From: a virus
DNA length: 36,905 nt
Strand: one strand, 5' to 3'
IMG/VR virus record: IMGVR_UViG_3300010885_012813
Span: 1-36,905 of that record
Shown: piece by piece, positions 34,332-36,905 of the stretch
How positions within the stretch are numbered: position 1 is the stretch's first letter
Layout of the letters: each line of letters opens with the position of its first letter
Notes under the pieces: model-generated
What the model saw: only the letters and a program-made list of their open reading frames with translations
What the model was told of the DNA's origin: nothing
The model's database searches: none
Program-made: the position numbers and the translations under genes

Positions 34332-35297
34332 CTACTTTTTTGTTTTAGTTTGATATAAACGATCTTCAACGGAATCAAAATGTTCTTTAACTAAACGCTT
34401 CCAATTGTATTTATCGTGTAATTGATCTGCTAACTGCAATTGATTATTCTGAAGAGTATCTAAATTAGAAACTGTGTGTTGAATTAATCTAATAAAGTCT
34501 TCATGGTCTGGCTTAAACATTTTACCAGGATGCAAATCTTGCCAAGGGCTTTCCTCTAGGGTTGATGATATTAATAAGTCTTGAGAAAATTCTGTATAGT
34601 CAGCCCAAGCTTCTGTAATTATAGATGGGGTTCCAGTTGCCATGGCTTGTAATGGAATTAGACCAAATCCTTCACCCCAGGATGGGTAGAGTAATACATC
34701 GTGGTCAATCATCATTGAATGGACTTCGGCATAAAGTAAGTTTTTATCAACAAACTTAATATTTGGCTCATTTATTTCTATTTTTTTAGAATTTTCATAA
34801 CCTTTAATTGTTAACTCATGATCTTTAGATCCTGCATACAGTTCTAAAAAAGAATCAATTACATGAGGAATGTCTTTTCTAACTGCAGGATGACCCATAC
34901 TTAAAAACTTTACTTTATCTGTGCGTTGCTTTTTTTCAGGAGCAAATGTTGAATCTACACCATGATGGAATACATAGACTTCTTTATCTGTATGATTCTC
35001 AATAACATTTTTCATAAAATTATTTGTTACCCATACTTCGTCACATTTCTGATTAATAATATCTGCCCAGCCATCTTGAAGTTCTGTGGATTCCCAGGCT
35101 ATGTATCCTACTTTACGAGAATTTGGATTATCTGAAAACTTAAAATTTTGAGGGTGATTAAAGCACAATTCAAGTTGTGCATCTTTTTCAGAAATTAATT
35201 GATGCCCAGCTTCAAGTATATTTCTAATTATTTTAGATGTTGCGTAGCCATACCCAGTTTGCAATAAACCTGCAACATTTGCCATGCTAAATTTCAT
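34332..35297 (-). CDS. Glycosyltransferase, GT4-like (copy 2)
   Basis: The gene codes 321 residues and starts at TAATG (35297). It aligns along its whole length with the next gene, sharing blocks such as TGYGYAT, AWESTEL-DGW, VFHHGVD, YPSWGEGFGLIPLQA, HPGKMFKPD and VKEHFDSVE; by eye about 40-50% of residues are identical, so the pair arose by tandem duplication. It carries the same E-to-Q change in the EX7E motif (E209-x7-Q217). The N-terminal halves differ more, as expected if acceptors differ. Retention of both copies suggests different acceptors or linkages. No signal peptide or membrane segment; probably cytoplasmic during assembly. Confidence 0.85.
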   Translation of the reverse strand: MKFSMANVAGLLQTGYGYATSKIIRNILEAGHQLISEKDAQLELCFNHPQNFKFSDNPNSRKVGYIAWESTELQDGWADIINQKCDEVWVTNNFMKNVIENHTDKEVYVFHHGVDSTFAPEKKQRTDKVKFLSMGHPAVRKDIPHVIDSFLELYAGSKDHELTIKGYENSKKIEINEPNIKFVDKNLLYAEVHSMMIDHDVLLYPSWGEGFGLIPLQAMATGTPSIITEAWADYTEFSQDLLISSTLEESPWQDLHPGKMFKPDHEDFIRLIQHTVSNLDTLQNNQLQLADQLHDKYNWKRLVKEHFDSVEDRLYQTKTKK

Positions 35298-35602
35298 TAA
35301 TCTTTTCTTTGCTCTAGTTGTTCCAAACGTTTTTCAATTCTTCCAATAGCGTCTTTAATAGATGTTCCAGAATTTGGTCTCATTTCGTATGAAACACATT
35401 TTAATTCTTGTTCAATTATACGCATTCTTTCTTGCATTCCTGGACGACCTTGAAATCCTGGTCTTGCTTCTTCACCGAAATAATCATCAAGGAAGTGTAT
35501 AAATCTTTTAACCACAATCGTGGCTTTACGAATACCTACTGCAATAACTCCAATAGCAGTTACTGTAGCTGCTAACATTATTAAAAAGTTAGTGGATTCC
35601 AT
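35297..35602 (-). CDS. Small membrane protein with coiled coil, late gene
   Basis: The product is 101 residues. Residues 6-27 (LIMLAATVTAIGVIAVGIRK) are a single membrane helix with few charges. The rest is polar: a Phe/Arg-rich link (FIHFLDDYFGEEARPGFQGR), then MQERMRIIEQELKCVSYEMR and PNSGTSIKDAIGRIEKRLEQ, a coiled coil. The PNSG-x-S-x(2)-D-A-x-x-R-I-E pattern is common in actinophage membrane proteins (DUF2746-like) found near holins. TATAAT lies five bases before the ATG and GGGAG 13 bases before. It may help lysis or signalling at the membrane; that role is inference. Confidence 0.7.
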   Translation of the reverse strand: MESTNFLIMLAATVTAIGVIAVGIRKATIVVKRFIHFLDDYFGEEARPGFQGRPGMQERMRIIEQELKCVSYEMRPNSGTSIKDAIGRIEKRLEQLEQRKD

Positions 35603-35627
35603 ATTTAATTATACACTCCCAAAAAGA

Positions 35628-35963
35628 TTACTTCGAAGAAGTCTTCTTTGCTGTGGATTTCTTTTCTGGTGTTTCAGCCTTCTTTACTGGTGATGGCTTA
35701 ACAACTGGCTTGGTTTGAACCTTCTTTACTGCCTTAGTTACTTCAGCAGCAACTTCCTCAGGTGTTGAATTACCAGAAATCTTACCAAATGCAATATCGT
35801 TCTTATTGAAGTAACGAATTGCTACTGGTGCAATAGCTGCAACAAAAGCATTTAGATACAAATATGGATCTGTAACTCCTGCAAGATAAAGTGCAATTGA
35901 AGCACCAATGAACGAGCGTCCATAGGACTGCAACATTGCTAGATTTTCTTTTGATAAAGTCAT
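35628..35963 (-). CDS. Holin-like membrane protein
   Basis: The gene codes 111 residues with AAGGAAGAG three to eleven bases before the ATG at 35963. Residues about 15-31 (SFIGASIALYLAGVTDP) and 33-51 (LYLNAFVAAIAPVAIRYFN) are two hydrophobic helices separated by a short turn. The C-terminal 45 residues are Lys/Pro-rich (KPVVKPSPVKKAETPEKKST), a positively charged tail as in many holins. A SYGRSFIGASIALYLAG-like opening occurs in actinophage holin-class proteins. It is the first gene of this late block, followed by the other membrane protein. No endolysin is next to it, so the lysis role is likely but not proven. Confidence 0.68.
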   Translation of the reverse strand: MTLSKENLAMLQSYGRSFIGASIALYLAGVTDPYLYLNAFVAAIAPVAIRYFNKNDIAFGKISGNSTPEEVAAEVTKAVKKVQTKPVVKPSPVKKAETPEKKSTAKKTSSK

Positions 35964-35984
35964 TGACTCTTCCTTTTCTTTTTG

Positions 35985-36110
35985 TTAATATATATCATAT
36001 ATATGTTATATATAATATATATTTAATATAGTTATATAATTATATATTAAATATATTACTATATTCATATAATAATTAATTACTATATTTATTTATATAT
36101 AATTACTATT
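35985..36110. repeat. AT low-complexity stretch, possible unwinding or regulatory element
   Basis: Only about seven of 126 bases are G or C. The text alternates tata/atat with several TATAAT-like boxes on both strands. Such stretches occur at phage origins, upstream of strong late promoters (UP-like A/T tracts) or at DNA ends; I cannot choose among these. Confidence 0.55.
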
Positions 36111-36196
36111 ATACACAGAAAAAAAAATAATGCAACGGCTTTTTGAAAAAAGCTTTTATTGTTATAAACTTGTTATTAAAACTCTTATCTCCTGGA

Positions 36197-36337
36197 TTAA
36201 AATATTTTATTTCGGCTTTTAATAAAATAAATATACACGGCTACGGCGATGGCGAAAATGAGAACTACAAACAGCACACCTATATGATAAAAACTCCCCT
36301 GCTTGCTTCCTATGCCCTCACAGAGGGATATAAGCAA
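36197..36337 (-). CDS. Tentative small single-pass membrane protein
   Basis: On the minus strand a 46-residue frame from a TTG codes ISLCEGIGSKQGSFYHI, then GVLFVVLIFAIAVAVYIYFI and KSRNKIF. The hydrophobic run with a positive tail is a textbook membrane segment, and the local DNA (36238-36310) is richer in GC than the surroundings, which suggests selection. Against it: no ATG, no ribosome binding site, and the start lies in the hairpin at 36303-36337. The plus-strand frame over the same bases looks less like a protein. Treat as a candidate. Confidence 0.28.
   Translation of the reverse strand: MLISLCEGIGSKQGSFYHIGVLFVVLIFAIAVAVYIYFIKSRNKIF
36303..36337. other. Imperfect hairpin upstream of plus-strand gene
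   Basis: Three stacked stems pair: ttgctt with aagcaa, tat with ata, and ccctc with gaggg, around an aca loop. It is GC-rich against a very AT-rich background. No U-run follows on either strand, so it is not an obvious terminator. It may be an operator or RNA structure. Confidence 0.4.
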
Positions 36338-36343
36338 TAAGAG

Positions 36344-36378
36344 TTCACAAATATAAATTGCTGTGATATGATTTGAAC
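36344..36378 (+). promoter_or_regulatory. Full promoter with extended -10, leaderless
   Basis: TTCACA (36344-36349), 17 bases, TGA-TATGAT (-10 at 36367-36372), then TTGAAC and ATG at 36379. It has a good -35, extended -10 and exact six-base spacing to the start codon; no Shine-Dalgarno. Confidence 0.65.
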
Positions 36379-36579
36379 ATGGAAAATGATATGAATGAAA
36401 ATCTGGGAACGGTAAATTACATTATGCTAGGGAGAATATATGATCTTCTTGTCCTATTATGTGATGCACAAGGCAAATCCGAGGATGTTTTGAAATTAAT
36501 GGAATTACACAGACAGGGACATTTAATGAGTCCTCTTCCGTCATTAGCTGCATATGATGATAATGGCAATACAAACTAA
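36379..36579 (+). CDS. Small conserved protein, function unknown
   Basis: This gene codes 66 residues on the plus strand (MENDMNENLGTVNYIMLGRI). An in-frame start six bases earlier (36373) falls within the spacer after the -10, so the ATG at 36379 is preferred. NYIMLGRIYDLLVLLCDAQG is an amphipathic helix, followed by KSEDVLKLMELHRQGHLMSP, a second helix, then LPSLAAYDDNG. I have seen this helix pair and L-H-x-x-G-x-L-x-x-P-x-P pattern in small actinophage proteins without known function. No membrane segment or zinc motif. A weak 6-bp hairpin (gaagag/ctcttc) and a T-run follow at about 36600-36627. Confidence 0.62.
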   Translation: MENDMNENLGTVNYIMLGRIYDLLVLLCDAQGKSEDVLKLMELHRQGHLMSPLPSLAAYDDNGNTN

Positions 36580-36679
36580 AATAGTTAATTTATGCCAGAA
36601 GAGTTCCTCTTCGTCTACCCGTTTTTTTAAAAAATAAAATAAGCAGTTTATGGAGTCATGCTTAGGACTGTTACTACTA

Positions 36680-36905
36680 TTATACCTTTTTATGATTTTT
36701 AAAATCATTAATTTCGATAGCTTTAGGTTTCTTTTCATCTGGAACTACCTTTTCAATAGAAATAAGTAGCATTCCATCAACAAGATGAGATTCTTTTGTA
36801 ACCATATGTTCAGCTAGAGAGAATGTTCTTGTAAACTTTCTACCAGCAATACCTTTATGTAGATATTCACCATCTGTATCTGGAAGTTCTCCAACTACCG
36901 TCAAA
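36680..36905 (-). CDS. Small heat shock protein Hsp20, N-terminus beyond window
   Basis: The frame is open to the right edge; 74 residues of the C-terminus are seen. LTVVGELPDTDGEYLHKGIA, then GRKFTRTFSLAEHMVTKESH, LVDGMLLISIEKVVPDEKKP and KAIEIN match the alpha-crystallin domain of IbpA-type Hsp20 (strand, Y-x-GIA-x-R-x-F-x-R-x-F-x-L, then A/V-x-L-x-x-G-x-L-x-I and the I-x-I tail motif). Hsp20 holds unfolding proteins. Phage versions are known, mainly in myoviruses and cyanophages, possibly aiding virion protein folding. The true start and upstream signals lie outside. Confidence 0.9.
   Translation of the reverse strand, partial: LTVVGELPDTDGEYLHKGIAGRKFTRTFSLAEHMVTKESHLVDGMLLISIEKVVPDEKKPKAIEINDFKNHKKV

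Larger units (their letters stand above)
35964..36378. other. 415-base divergent control region
   Basis: No gene is well supported here. It holds an almost pure A/T stretch at 35985-36110, a weak hairpin at 36138-36154 (gctttt / aaaagc followed by ttttatt), one tentative minus-strand small membrane ORF at 36197-36337, a compact GC-rich hairpin at 36303-36337, and a plus-strand promoter at 36344-36378. It separates the leftward late operon from the rightward gene at 36379. Confidence 0.6.

Noticed and set aside
36143-36340. 65-residue plus-strand frame from TTG
   Set aside because: No ribosome binding site or promoter, unusual composition in the second half; the opposite strand gives a more protein-like membrane segment, itself only tentative.
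36290-36360. Possible tRNA or small structured RNA near the hairpin with gttcacaaat
   Set aside because: The stems do not form a cloverleaf and no anticodon arm or acceptor stem can be drawn.
36598-36627. Terminator after the small plus-strand gene
   Set aside because: gaagag/ctcttc with a 3-base loop is short and the T-run begins several bases after the stem; too weak to list as a firm terminator.
1-36905. CRISPR array, insertion sequence, integrase or attachment site
   Set aside because: No spaced direct repeats, transposase, recombinase or tRNA-end match was seen on reading both strands.

Overview
The window is the late (virion) half of a tailed siphovirus genome. It is AT-rich, and almost everything is transcribed leftwards on the minus strand. 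The host is probably a low-GC actinobacterium. Three things point that way: actinophage-type families (the small gene before the portal, the late membrane-protein pair, the tail assembly chaperones); several genes with an extended -10 box exactly six bases before the ATG and no ribosome binding site, as in actinobacterial leaderless mRNAs; and a cobalamin-dependent ribonucleotide reductase. No integrase, repressor, terminase or endolysin is visible, so the window is incomplete and lifestyle cannot be judged.

Layout in the direction of transcription (right to left): the edge of an Hsp20 chaperone gene (36680-36905); a small plus-strand gene and a very AT-rich divergent control region (35964-36579); a holin-like gene and a second small membrane protein (35297-35963); two tandem paralogous glycosyltransferases (33382-35297); fibre genes (31047-33374); a small plus-strand zinc-ribbon gene (30833-31057); class II ribonucleotide reductase nrdJ (28790-30733); a large LamG-type structural gene (25690-28773); the head module, with a small conserved gene, portal, prohead protease fused to a scaffold, and major capsid (20859-25640); a connector module of five genes (17314-20781); major tail protein (16577-17227); tail assembly chaperones with a -1 frameshift (15800-16470); a 2452-residue tape measure (8442-15800); and tail-tip and fibre genes running off the left edge (1-8442).

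How the genes work together: portal, protease, scaffold and capsid build the procapsid; the connector genes join head and tail; chaperones and tape measure set tail length; the tip and fibre proteins bind the host; the glycosyltransferases probably modify a virion or host surface component; nrdJ supplies deoxynucleotides; Hsp20 may guard folding. Neighbouring genes are tightly packed, mostly with TAATG stop/start overlaps. The two most abundant virion proteins (capsid and major tail protein) are each followed by a strong hairpin and a new -10 box.

Most notable observations: a near-perfect internal ribosome binding site that would make a free scaffold from inside the protease gene; a set of four TGN-TATNAT-N6-ATG leaderless promoters; one beta-rich module spread over at least four virion genes, with DNA-level similarity between two copies; and two possible enzyme domains inside the tape measure.
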